Assembly: GCA_963700785.1 (NCBI GenBank)
Contig: CAVOYZ010000021.1
Location: forward strand, 1-64,000
DNA from: CAXMST01 sp963700785
Lineage (GTDB): Bacteria; Actinomycetota; Thermoleophilia; Solirubrobacterales; 70-9
Reading direction: 5' to 3'
DNA: 64,000 nucleotides
Shown here: positions 44,741 through 53,251 of the stretch, piece by piece
Position numbering within the stretch: position 1 is the first letter of the stretch
How the letters are laid out: each line of letters starts with the position of its first letter
Notes under the pieces: model-generated
The model's input: the letters and a program-made list of their open reading frames with translations, nothing else
Database searches by the model: none
Told to the model about the DNA's origin: nothing
Translations under genes and position numbers: made by a program

Positions 44741-45514
44741 TCAGAGCTCCCAGCTCGAACCGGTGGCCGCAAGCTCGACGGCGCCCGAGAACCGCGCCTG
44801 CGCCTGAGCCAGGATCCGCCCCCGATCGAGTGAATCGGAGAAGTGGGTGAGCACCAGCCGGCCGACACCGGCGCGCGCGGCGAGCTCGGCGGCCTCAGCG
44901 CCGCTCATGTGGCCGCGCCGCTCGGCGGGCCCGGCCTCGTCATCGGCATCCCGCAGGGTCGCCTCCGCGAGCAGCACCTCGGCCCCGCCCGCGGCGCGCT
45001 CGAGTCGCTCGTTCGCGCGGCAATCGGCCCCGTAGACGAACCGGCCGCCCGACGGAGCGATCAGCTCGACCGCGTGGGTGAGCGTGTAGTGGGGCACCTC
45101 GTGCAGCCGCACCCGCAGCGGGCCGAGCTCGAGCTCGCCGTTGGTCACGTAGTCGGCCGGCGCGAAGGCACTGTCGATCAGCCGATCGCTTCCCCAGATC
45201 GCGACCAGCCCGCGCAGCGCCTCGGTACCGCCGGGCGGCAACGCCAGCGGCACCCGCTCGCGGGTCGAGTCGCGCCGCCCACCGAGGGTCAGGGCATAGC
45301 CGAGGGGGACCAGATCGAGAACGTGATCGGCGTGGATGTGGCTGATCAGGATCTGGTCGAGCTCGTCGCAGGCGATCCGCTCGCGGAGCTTGCCGACGAC
45401 GCCGTTGCCGCAATCGATCAGCAGCCTGTAGCCGTCCTCCTCGACCAGGTATCCGCTGCAGGCGCCACCGGCGTCCTCCCATGCGGGCGACTTGCCGAGA
45501 ACGGTGACGCGCAC
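44741..45514 (-). CDS. Metallo-beta-lactamase-fold hydrolase (RNase Z-like)
   Basis: 257 residues. The di-metal motif is ILISHIHADHVLDLVPLGYA (HxHxDH), with VYGADCR and LTHFSD supplying later ligands. The N-terminus VTVLGKSPAWEDAGGACSGY is typical of the MBL family near tRNase Z and phosphodiesterases. Substrate unknown. GTG 45514 is supported by TACAGT exactly seven bases upstream; the long upstream open frame is an artefact of high GC. Confidence 0.88.
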   Translation of the reverse strand: MRVTVLGKSPAWEDAGGACSGYLVEEDGYRLLIDCGNGVVGKLRERIACDELDQILISHIHADHVLDLVPLGYALTLGGRRDSTRERVPLALPPGGTEALRGLVAIWGSDRLIDSAFAPADYVTNGELELGPLRVRLHEVPHYTLTHAVELIAPSGGRFVYGADCRANERLERAAGGAEVLLAEATLRDADDEAGPAERRGHMSGAEAAELAARAGVGRLVLTHFSDSLDRGRILAQAQARFSGAVELAATGSSWEL

Positions 45515-45521
45515 GACGGGG

Positions 45522-45527
45522 ACTGTA
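45522..45527 (-). promoter_or_regulatory. -10 element (TACAGT) of the MBL hydrolase
   Basis: TACAGT ends seven bases before GTG 45514, consistent with a leaderless message. Confidence 0.5.
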
Positions 45528-45549
45528 GGGGTAGGACGCGGTCGGCAGC

Positions 45550-45795
45550 CTAGGCGGCGGCCGGGAGGGCAGCGGTGACCCCGGCCCCGCCCGGGTCCGA
45601 CTCCGACCGGATCAGCAGCGCCGGCTGGGTCGGTGGCACGAGTCCATCGGGGGAGTGCGGGCGGAAGGTCGAGCACGGCTCGTCGAGCTCGAGCGCGCAG
45701 AGCATCCGTCGGCCGAAGTAGCAATCAGCGCAGCTCGGCTTCACCTTGCGGCGGGCCGCCCCGGTCGCTGCTGCGCTCGACTTCCTCTGACTCAC
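45550..45795 (-). CDS. Small Cys-rich protein of unknown function
   Basis: 81 residues from GTG 45795 with a GGGGGA purine run just upstream. The core CADCYFGRRMLCALELDEPC carries four Cys and is followed by STFRP. The pattern C-x2-C-x8-C-x7-C looks like a small metal-binding or disulfide knot. The rest is Ala/Pro-rich. No homologue is recalled with confidence. Confidence 0.5.
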   Translation of the reverse strand: MSQRKSSAAATGAARRKVKPSCADCYFGRRMLCALELDEPCSTFRPHSPDGLVPPTQPALLIRSESDPGGAGVTAALPAAA

Positions 45796-46020
45796 TCTGA
45801 TCCCCCATCGGTCGGACTGCGTTGCGCGCCGGACACTGGCACGGAAGCGATCCGCGCGCAGGCGGCCAGAGCGCAAATTGCGGCTTGGACCCGCTGCCGT
45901 TGTTTGTCGCAAAACCCGCAATGGGGAGCACGCAACCCGCTCTTTGGGAGGCCGGGACCGGCGGCCCGGCGGCCGCCTCGGGAGGGCCCGCTGGGCCGTT
46001 ACCTCGGCTGGCGGGAGGGG

Positions 46021-46026
46021 TATAAT
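46021..46026 (+). promoter_or_regulatory. Consensus -10 box TATAAT of the hydroxylase gene
   Basis: A perfect TATAAT ends seven bases before ATG 46034. The -35 is weak (TTACCT about 16 bases upstream). This is the clearest leaderless promoter in the window. Confidence 0.6.
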
Positions 46027-46033
46027 TCCACCG

Positions 46034-46660
46034 ATGGCGCACGAACGCACCGAGCGACTGGCGGCGTCCCCGCCGCTGTTCGAGAACCGGATCCTCGATT
46101 TCTTCTCGAGGGTCCACCCGAGTGTTCCCGCGATCGTCTTCGTGCCGGTCGTGGTGATCTGCGTCTGGGCCGGCGTCGACGCCGGCGAGAGCGCGCTGGC
46201 GACGATCGGCCTGTTCGCCGCCGGCCTCCTGATCTGGACTTTGACCGAGTACTGGCTGCACCGGCTGGTCTTCCACTGGCAGCCGAGCTTCAGAGGTGGC
46301 GACCAGCTCCACTTCATCATCCACGGCGTTCACCACGACCACCCGAACGATCCACTTCGGCTGGTGATGCCGCCGGCGGTCGCGATCCCGCTCGCCGCTC
46401 TGTTCTTCTGGCTGTTCACCCTGATCTTCGGCACCCCGGCCGCGTATCCCCTGTTCGCCGGTTTCATTCTCGGGTACCTGGTCTATGACTACACACACTT
46501 CTACCTCCATCACGCAACGCCGAAATCGAAGTTCGGCAAGCGACTGCGCGAGGGGCACATGCGCCACCACTTCCAGGACCATCGCTTCGGGTTCGGCGTC
46601 TCCTCCCCGCTCTGGGATGCGGTGTTCCAGACGATGCCGCGACGCCGCAAGGTCGAGTAG
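46034..46660 (+). CDS. Sterol desaturase/fatty acid hydroxylase superfamily membrane enzyme
   Basis: 208 residues. About four TM helices and the His boxes of the superfamily are present: EYWLHRLVFHW, HFIIHGVHHDHPND, HFYLHHATPKS and HMRHHFQDH. These bind a di-iron centre used to hydroxylate or desaturate lipid chains (family knowledge). Bacterial members include fatty-acid 2-hydroxylase-like and carotenoid hydroxylase-like enzymes; which one this is cannot be told. The promoter is a TATAAT box seven bases upstream. Confidence 0.9.
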   Translation: MAHERTERLAASPPLFENRILDFFSRVHPSVPAIVFVPVVVICVWAGVDAGESALATIGLFAAGLLIWTLTEYWLHRLVFHWQPSFRGGDQLHFIIHGVHHDHPNDPLRLVMPPAVAIPLAALFFWLFTLIFGTPAAYPLFAGFILGYLVYDYTHFYLHHATPKSKFGKRLREGHMRHHFQDHRFGFGVSSPLWDAVFQTMPRRRKVE

Positions 46661-46684
46661 CAGCCTCCAATCAGACTCAGGGCA

Positions 46685-46704
46685 AAGTGTGGAATTCCAC
46701 ACTT
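46685..46704. promoter_or_regulatory. Perfect 20-bp palindrome upstream of the winged-helix gene
   Basis: AAGTGTGGAA followed by its exact reverse complement TTCCACACTT. It lies 68 bases before ATG 46772 and 24 bases after the hydroxylase stop. A TATGCT -10-like hexamer follows at 46708-46713, so a protein bound here would cover the -35 region. A likely operator. Confidence 0.55.
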
Positions 46705-46771
46705 GTCTATGCTCGTGTGACTAACCCACCGGGCGCCCCGCCCGGCGGAACCCCACCACAGGGATGTGCTG

Positions 46772-47176
46772 ATGACCACTTCAGAAGCGGTTGACAAGGC
46801 CCGCGCGTTGCTCGAGCAACGACGCGGCGAGTTGAAGCGCGAGCTCGCGCAGATCGAGCAGGCCCTCTCCGGGCTCGGCGGCGGACGCCGCGGACCAGGC
46901 CGGCCGCGGGGCCCTGCCTCGAAGTCGACCGGCGGCAAGCGGCGGCGGCGGAGGCGCGGAGGCACCCGGGCCGATCACGCCTACAAGTACGTGTCCGCCC
47001 ACCCGGGCGCGACGGCCTCCGAGGTCGCCAGCTCGATGGGGATCAAGCCGAACTACGTCTACCGCGTGATGGCCGAGCTGGAGAAGGACGGCCGCGTCCG
47101 CAAGGACGGCAAGGGCTACCACGCGACGGCCGACTCAGGTGCGGCCGACAGCGGCTCCGGCGACAGCCAGGGGTGA
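46772..47176 (+). CDS. Winged-helix DNA-binding protein with AT-hook-like basic linker
   Basis: 134 residues. A charged N-terminal helix (ARALLEQRRGELKRELAQIE) may dimerise. Next comes GRRGPGRPRGPASKS, an AT-hook-like GRP core, then KRRRRRRGG. The C-terminus AHPGATASEVASSMGIKPNY, followed by VYRVMAELEKDGRVRKDGKG, is a winged HTH. The layout suggests a nucleoid-associated or autoregulatory protein; the AT-hook assignment is by motif only. The upstream palindrome could be its own site. ATG 46772 is preceded by GTG 46766 in frame. Confidence 0.75.
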   Translation: MTTSEAVDKARALLEQRRGELKRELAQIEQALSGLGGGRRGPGRPRGPASKSTGGKRRRRRRGGTRADHAYKYVSAHPGATASEVASSMGIKPNYVYRVMAELEKDGRVRKDGKGYHATADSGAADSGSGDSQG

Positions 47177-48355
47177 GCCCTTCTCGGCGCCGGGGCGCAA
47201 CCAAACGGTTCACTCGCGTCAACGGCGCTCGCCTTCGTGGGCGCGCTCGCGGGGATCGCGGCCCTGCTGCTGCCGGCGATTCCGGCCCAGGCCTCGGAGC
47301 GCTCGACCGCGGACCGGCAGCTGCTGAGCTCGATCCGCGACCTGACCGAGCCGATCGGCGGGCCGCCGCTGGCGATCGCTGTCGTCCAGCGCGGTGCCGA
47401 GCGCAGGGTCTACCGCAGCGGCGTCGCCGAGCTCGCCGGCGACCGCAGCGCCAACGCTCGCCAGAGGATGCGGATCGCGAGCACCTCGAAGGCGATCTCC
47501 GGTGGCGTCGCGCTCTCGCTCATCGCCGAGGGCACGCTGGCGCTGGACGACACGATCGGCGACTGGCTACCCGATCAGCCGGTCGCCTGGCACGGGGTAA
47601 CCCTGAGTGAGCTGCTCAACCACACCAGCGGCCTGCCCGACTTCAGCGGCAGCCAGGCGTTCCGGGACGCCGTCACGGCCTCGCCCGAGGTAGCGCCTCC
47701 GCCGCGCGCCCTGCTCGGCTACGTGGCCGGTGAGCCGCTCAACTTCACGCCCGGAACCGACTACGAGTACTCGAACTCCGACAACGTCGCGGTCGGCCTG
47801 ATCGTCCAGGCCGCGACCGGCAGCGGCTACCCGGCGGCGCTGCGGCGCCAGGTCTTCAAGCCACTCGGAATGGGGCGCAGCCTGCTCTCGCCGGCGCTAG
47901 ACATCCAGGAGCCGGCGATCCACGGCTACAGCTACTTCGCGAGCGGCGCGATCGAGGACGTGACCAACGTGGTCGCATTCGGCGGCTGGGCCTGGGCCTC
48001 GGGCGGGATCGTCTCGACACCCGGGAACCTGAACAAGTTCATTCGCGGCTACGCCGGCGGGGAGCTGTTCGGCGGCCCGACCCGCGCCGCGCAGTACACG
48101 TTCGTCCCCGGCGCCAGCTCCTCGCCGCCGGGGCCGGGCAAGAACTCGGCCGGGCTGGCGCTGTTCCGCTACGAGACCAACTGCGGCACGGTCTTCGGCC
48201 ACACCGGCTCGATCCTCGGCTACACGCAGCTGATCGCCGCCAGCCGCAACGGCCGGCGGTCGCTCACCTTCACGATCTCCACACAGGTCGACGACGCACT
48301 GCTCCCCGCCCTGCGCCGGGCGGAGCGCCGCGCCGTCTGCGCCGCGCTGGCCTGA
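47173..48355 (+). CDS. Secreted serine hydrolase (class C beta-lactamase / D-Ala-D-Ala carboxypeptidase-like), one frameshift
   Basis: About 394 codons. The start GTG 47173 overlaps the winged-helix stop (GTGA) and gives a basic n-region (SRRRGATKRFTRV). The frame slips near 47225 into LAFVGALAGIAALLLPAIPA, completing a signal peptide that would be cut after AQA. Catalytic motifs are STSK (IASTSKAISGG), the YSN-type YEYSNSDN and the HTG-type FGHTGSILG. Serine beta-lactamase-related hydrolases act on peptidoglycan stems or esters. A start at GTG 47237 would lack the basic n-region, so the frameshifted start is preferred. Confidence 0.85.
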
Positions 48356-48368
48356 GAGCCGGCCGGGC

Positions 48369-49358
48369 TCAGCCGATCAGGCCGAGCTCGCGGACCGTGT
48401 CGCGCTCGCCCTTGAGCTCGTCCACGGAGGCGTCGATCCGCGCCCGCGAGAAGTCGCTGATCTCGAGCCCCTCGACAATCTCGTAGGAGCCGCCCGAGCA
48501 GCGGCAGGGGAACGACGAGATCACGCCCTCCTCGACGCCGTAGCTGCCGTCCGAGGGGATCGCCATCGAGACCCAGTCGCCGTCCGGGGTGCCGTTGACC
48601 CAGTCGTGGATGTGGCTGATCGCGGCGTTCGCGGCCGACGCGGCGCTCGACGCGCCACGGGCATCGATGATCGCGGCGCCGCGCTTCGCCACGGTCGGGA
48701 TGAAGTCATCCTCGATCCAGCCCTGGTCCCCGACCCTCTCGGCCGCGTTGTCGCCGGCGACCTCGGCGTTGAAGATGTCCGGGTACTGGGTGGCGGAGTG
48801 GTTGCCCCAGATCGTCATCCTCGTGATCTCCGAGACCCCGGCCCCGGTCTTCGCAGCGAGCTGGCTGATCGCGCGGTTGTGATCGAGCCGGGTCATCGCC
48901 GTGAAGCGCTCGTTCGGCACGTCCGGCGCGTGGCTCATCGCGATCAGGCAGTTGGTGTTCGCGGGGTTGCCGACGACCAGCACCCGGACGTCGGCGTCGG
49001 CGCCGGCGTTGATCGCCTCGCCCTGCGGCTTGAAGATCCCCCCGTTCGCCTCGAGCAGGTCGCCGCGCTCCATGCCCGGCCCGCGCGGCCGGGCGCCGAC
49101 CAGCAGCCCGACGCCGCAGCCGTCGAACGCCTGCACTGGATCGTCGTGGATGTCGATTCCCGCGAGCAGCGGGAAGGCGCAGTCGTCGAGCTCCATCGCG
49201 GTGCCCTCCGCCGCCTTCACCGCGTCGGGGATCTCGAGCAGGTTCAGGTGGACCGGCGTCTCCGGCCCGAGCATCTGGCCCGAGGCGACTCGGAACAGCA
49301 GCGCGTAGCCGATCTGGCCGGCGGCGCCGGTCACGGTTACTTTCACGGGGGTGCTCAA
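48369..49358 (-). CDS. mdh: Malate dehydrogenase
   Basis: 329 residues, NAD-dependent, oxidising malate to oxaloacetate in the TCA cycle. The N-terminal NAD loop is VTGAAGQIGYALLFRVASG; VVGNPANTNC and MTRLDHNRAISQLAAKTG include the active-site Arg/Asp region, and the catalytic His is in WGNHSATQYPD. The family is MDH type 2 (cytosolic-like). It starts at TTG 49358 with AGGAGGA nine bases upstream, so it is SD-led. Confidence 0.96.
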   Translation of the reverse strand: MSTPVKVTVTGAAGQIGYALLFRVASGQMLGPETPVHLNLLEIPDAVKAAEGTAMELDDCAFPLLAGIDIHDDPVQAFDGCGVGLLVGARPRGPGMERGDLLEANGGIFKPQGEAINAGADADVRVLVVGNPANTNCLIAMSHAPDVPNERFTAMTRLDHNRAISQLAAKTGAGVSEITRMTIWGNHSATQYPDIFNAEVAGDNAAERVGDQGWIEDDFIPTVAKRGAAIIDARGASSAASAANAAISHIHDWVNGTPDGDWVSMAIPSDGSYGVEEGVISSFPCRCSGGSYEIVEGLEISDFSRARIDASVDELKGERDTVRELGLIG

Positions 49359-49417
49359 GGGATTCGTCCTCCTCGGTTCGGTGTTGTCTGCAAGATCGGG
49401 CGCTGGAGGCTAGACGC

Positions 49418-50632
49418 CTACGCCATCGCCTGCTCCAGGTTCTCGTCGATCGACGCGAGGAACTCCTGGGTCGTCTGCCACTCCTGATCGGGGCCGACGA
49501 GCAGCGCCAGGTCCTTGGTCATCTTGCCGCTCTCGACGGTCTCGATGCAGACCCGCTCGAGCGTCTCGGCGAAGCCGCCGACCTCGGGCGTCCCGTCGAG
49601 TCGCGCCCGGGCGGCGAGGCCGCGGGTCCAGGCGAAGATCGAGGCGATCGGGTTGGTCGAGGTCGGGTTTCCCTTCTGGTGCTCGCGGTAGTGGCGGGTG
49701 ACGGTCCCGTGCGCCGCCTCGGCCTCGACGGTGTCGCCGTCGGGGGTCATCAAGACGCTGGTCATCAGCCCGAGCGAGCCGAAGCCCTGGGCGACGGTGT
49801 CGGACTGGACGTCGCCGTCGTAGTTCTTGCAGGCCCAGACGTAGCCCCCCTCCCACTTCAGGGCCGCGGCGACCATGTCGTCGATCAGCCGGTGCTCGTA
49901 GGTGATGCCGGCGGCCTCGAAGGCGTCGGCGAACTCGGTCTCGTAGACCTCCTGGAACAGGTCCTTGAAGCGCCCGTCGTACTTCTTCAGGATCGTGTTC
50001 TTGGTCGACAGGTAGACCGGGTAGCCGCGGTCGAGCCCGTAGCGCATCGATGCGCGGGCGAAGTCGCGGATCGAGGAGTCGAGGTTGTACATCGACAGCG
50101 CGACGCCGCCGCCGGGGAAGTCATAGACCTCGAGCTCGACCGGCTCCGAGCCGTCCCTGGGCGTGTAGGTCATGGTCAGCGTTCCCTCGCCGGGGACGAC
50201 CAGATCGGTCGCCCGGTACTGGTCGGCGAAGGCGTGGCGGCCGATGATGATCGGCTCGGTCCAGCCCGGGACCAGGCGCGGGATGTTCGAGATCACGATC
50301 GGCTCGCGGAAGATCACGCCGCCGAGGATGTTGCGGATCGTCCCGTTCGGCGAGCGGTACATCTCGGTCAGCCCGAACTCCTCGACCCGGGCCTCGTCGG
50401 GGGTGATCGTCGCGCACTTGACCCCGACCCCGTGCTCCTGGATCGCGTGCGCCGCGTCGACCGTGATCTGATCGGAGGTCTCCTCCCGCTTCTGGATCGA
50501 GAGATCGAAGTAGCGGAGATCCACGTCGAGGTAGGGCAGGATCAGCTGCTCCTTGATGAACTGCCAGATGATCCGGGTCATCTCGTCGCCGTCGAGCTCG
50601 ACGATCGGGTTGTCGACCTTGATCTTCGCCAT
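49418..50632 (-). CDS. icd: NADP-dependent isocitrate dehydrogenase (type II, eukaryote-like)
   Basis: 404 residues. MAKIKVDNPIVELDGDEMTR is the characteristic start; YRSPNGTIRNILGG and STKNTILKKYDGRFKD are substrate-binding stretches, and metal binding is near YDGDVQSD. EAAHGTVTRHYREHQKGN contains the NADP-binding loop. It converts isocitrate to 2-oxoglutarate in the TCA cycle. SD GGGAGGA precedes ATG 50632. It lies 59 bases upstream of mdh on the same strand. Confidence 0.96.
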   Translation of the reverse strand: MAKIKVDNPIVELDGDEMTRIIWQFIKEQLILPYLDVDLRYFDLSIQKREETSDQITVDAAHAIQEHGVGVKCATITPDEARVEEFGLTEMYRSPNGTIRNILGGVIFREPIVISNIPRLVPGWTEPIIIGRHAFADQYRATDLVVPGEGTLTMTYTPRDGSEPVELEVYDFPGGGVALSMYNLDSSIRDFARASMRYGLDRGYPVYLSTKNTILKKYDGRFKDLFQEVYETEFADAFEAAGITYEHRLIDDMVAAALKWEGGYVWACKNYDGDVQSDTVAQGFGSLGLMTSVLMTPDGDTVEAEAAHGTVTRHYREHQKGNPTSTNPIASIFAWTRGLAARARLDGTPEVGGFAETLERVCIETVESGKMTKDLALLVGPDQEWQTTQEFLASIDENLEQAMA

Positions 50633-50708
50633 CTGAATGCATTCCTCCCGAGTCTCGGACGTGGGCGCCGCACCCTATCGAGGGACCGCGGCATGGGATG
50701 ATGTGCGG

Positions 50709-52375
50709 GTGGCGACGATCGACCGCGCGACTCAGGCAACGCACGAGGTGACCAACCAGGCGGTCCCCCTCGAGGACTACAACGCGTTCAGCAGCGACCG
50801 GGTGCTGCGCGAGGCGGTGCGCGCGAGGGCGGCGACTTCGCCCTCGAGCGGATCGAGCGGGTCGGCGAGCTCGCCGGGCGCGCCGAGACGATCCGCTGGG
50901 GCTTCGAGGCGGAGGAGCACCGGCCGACGCTGACGACCCACGACCGCTTCGGGCACCGGATCGACGAGGTCAGCTTCCACCCCGCCTATCACGAGCTGAT
51001 GCGCCTCCAAGTCTCGAACGGGACCCACGCCTCGCCGTGGCGCGAGCCCGAGCCGGGATCGCACGTCGCCCGGGCGGCGGCGTTCATGTGCGTCAGCGTC
51101 GCCGACGCGGGCACCGGCTGCCCGGTCTCGATGACCTACTCGGCGATTCCCGCCCTCCGGACGCAGCCGGAGATCGCGGCCGAGTGGGAGCCGCGCTTCA
51201 CCTCGCTCGAGTACGACCCGCGGATGATTCCCGCCGCCGAGAAGACGGGGGCGATGTGCGGGATGGCGATGACCGAGAAGCAGGGCGGCTCCGACGTCCG
51301 CGCCAACACCACCGTCGCGGTGCCGCTGAACGGCGGCGGCCCCGGGGCCGAGTACGAGCTGACCGGCCACAAGTGGTTCTGCTCGGCGCCGATGTGCGAC
51401 GCGTTCCTGGTCCTCGCCCAGACCGATGCGGGTCCCTCGTGCTTCTTCATGCCGCGCTTCACCCCCGACGGCGAGCGCAACCGCTTTCACCTGCAGCGGC
51501 TCAAGGACAAGCTCGGCAACCACTCCAACGCCTCGAGCGAGGTCGAGTTCGACCGCGCCTGGGCGCAGCTGCTGGGCGAGGAGGGGCGCGGCGTGGCGAC
51601 GATCATCGAGATGGTCAACCACACGCGACTCGACTGCGTGCTCGGATCCACGGCCGGCACCCGATTCGGCCTGGCCCAGGCGATCTGGCACTCGATGCAC
51701 CGCTCCGCGTTCGGCAGGCCGCTGATCGAGCAACCGCTGATGCGCAACGTGCTCGCCGACCTCGCGGTCGAGTCCGAGGCGGCGACGATCTCCGCGATCT
51801 GGCTCGCCCGGCAGTTCGACGAGGCCGACGCCGGCGAGCCGGCGTCGCGCGCCCGGCGGCGGCTGGCGACGCCGGTGCTCAAGTACTGGATCTGCAAGCG
51901 GGCGCCGGCCCACGCCGTCGAGTGCCTCGAGTGCCTCGGCGGCAACGGCTACGTCGAGGAGTCCGGGATGCCGCGCCTGTTCCGCGAGAGCCCGCTGCAG
52001 TCGATCTGGGAGGGCTCCGGCAACGTCCAGGCGCTCGACGTGCTGCGGGCGATGGTCAAGAGCCCGGACGCCGTCGAGGCGTTCTTCGCCGAGGTCGGCG
52101 AGGCGTCGGGCGGGGACCCGCGACTAGATGCTTTTGCCGAGGAGACCCGCCGCGAGCTGTCGGATCTCGAGCAGCTCGAGGCGCGGGCGCGCCGCGTCGT
52201 CGAGCGGATGGCGCTCGCGCTGCAGGCGTCGCTGCTGATCCGCTTCGGTGATCAGGCGGTCGCCGACGCCTTCTGCGCGACCCGGCTCGAGGGCGACTGG
52301 GGCAACGCCTTCGGGACGCTGCCGGCGGGAGCGGACCTGGGCGCGATCATCGACCGACACGCGCCGGTCCGATGA
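50709..52375 (+). CDS. AidB-like acyl-CoA dehydrogenase family protein, one frameshift
   Basis: About 555 codons, near the 541 of E. coli AidB. FAD-linked ACAD motifs include GCPVSMTYSAIPALR, MAMTEKQGGSDVRANTTVAV, TGHKWFCSAPMCDAFLVLAQ and ECLGGNGYVEESGMPRLFRE. Near 50820 the frame slips, after LREAVRA, into EGGDFALERIERV. AidB-type proteins are induced by alkylation stress and bind DNA; whether this one does is not visible from sequence. GTG 50709 is the chosen start, and its stop overlaps the crotonase ATG (ATGA). Confidence 0.9.
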
Positions 52376-53174
52376 GCGATCCGGAGCGGGTCCGCGGTCG
52401 AGACCGCCGACCACGTGGCGAACGTGGTCCTCGCCCGTCCCGACCGGCACAACGGGCTCGACTACCCGATGTTCGACGCGCTCAACGAGGCGCTCGACGA
52501 GCTCGGCGGCGACCCATCGCTGCGCGCGGTCGTGCTCTCCGGCGAGGGGCGCAGCTTCTGCGCCGGGCTCGACTTCCAGAGCGTGCTCGCCGAGGGGCGC
52601 CCGATCGAGGACTCGTTCGTCCGCCGCGACGGCGAGATCGCCAACGACTTCCAGCGCGTCGCCTACGGATGGCAGCAGCTCCCGGTCCCGGTGATCGCCG
52701 CGGTGCAGGGCAACTGCCTCGGCGGCGGCTGCCAGATCGCGCTCGCGGCCGACATCCGCATCGCGGCGCCGGACCTGCGGCTCTCGGTCCTCGAGATCAA
52801 GTGGGGCCTGATCCCCGACATGGGCCTGACCCAGAGCCTGCCGCGGCTGGTCGGATCGGACGTCGCCAAGGAGCTCACCTTCACCGGTCGGATCGTCGAC
52901 GCCGAGGAGGCGCTCGAGCTCGGGCTGGTGACCCGCGTCAGCGACGGATCCGCTCGCCGCGGCCCGGCAGCTCGCGGCCGAGATCGCCGAGCGCTCACCG
53001 GATGCGATCCGGCGCGGCAAGCGGCTGCTCGAGCGGGCCTGGAACGCGCCGGCCGCCGAGGCGCTCGCGCTCGAGGAGGAGCTGCAGCGCGAGCTGCTCG
53101 GCTCCCCGAACCAGCTCGCCGCCGTCGAGGCCGGGATCGCCGGCCGGACCGCCGAGTTCGGCGACCCGGCCTGA
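52372..53174 (+). CDS. Enoyl-CoA hydratase/isomerase (crotonase) family protein, two frameshifts
   Basis: About 268 codons. The crotonase oxyanion-hole motifs are RSFCAGLDFQSV and VIAAVQGNCLGGGCQIALAA, and WGLIPDMGLTQSLPRL follows. Frames slip near 52396 (MSDPERV to ETADHVANVVLARP) and 52950 (VSDGS to the C-terminal helices RRGKRLLERAWNAP). It hydrates or isomerises an acyl-CoA, probably with the AidB-like dehydrogenase, whose stop overlaps its ATG. Together they could run a short beta-oxidation-like step. Confidence 0.87.
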
Positions 53175-53236
53175 GCGGCACGGGCAGGGGCGCCCGCCCG
53201 CGGGCCGAAGTCGGGCGGCTGGCCCAACCCCGGCTC

Positions 53237-53242
53237 TAGAAT
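53237..53242 (+). promoter_or_regulatory. -10 element (TAGAAT) of the site-2 protease gene
   Basis: TAGAAT ends nine bases before ATG 53252; the same hexamer precedes sdhC at seven bases. Confidence 0.45.
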
Positions 53243-53251
53243 CGTTGCCGG

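Noticed and set aside
45796..46033. A coding gene in the 238-base gap before the hydroxylase
   Set aside because: Frames there continue from neighbouring shadows, with no start context or conserved sequence. Only the TATAAT box near the end looks functional.
48352..48372. CTGAG / CTCAG inverted repeat between the serine hydrolase and mdh stops as a bidirectional terminator
   Set aside because: The stem is only 5 bp with no T tract on either strand, so it is not convincing.
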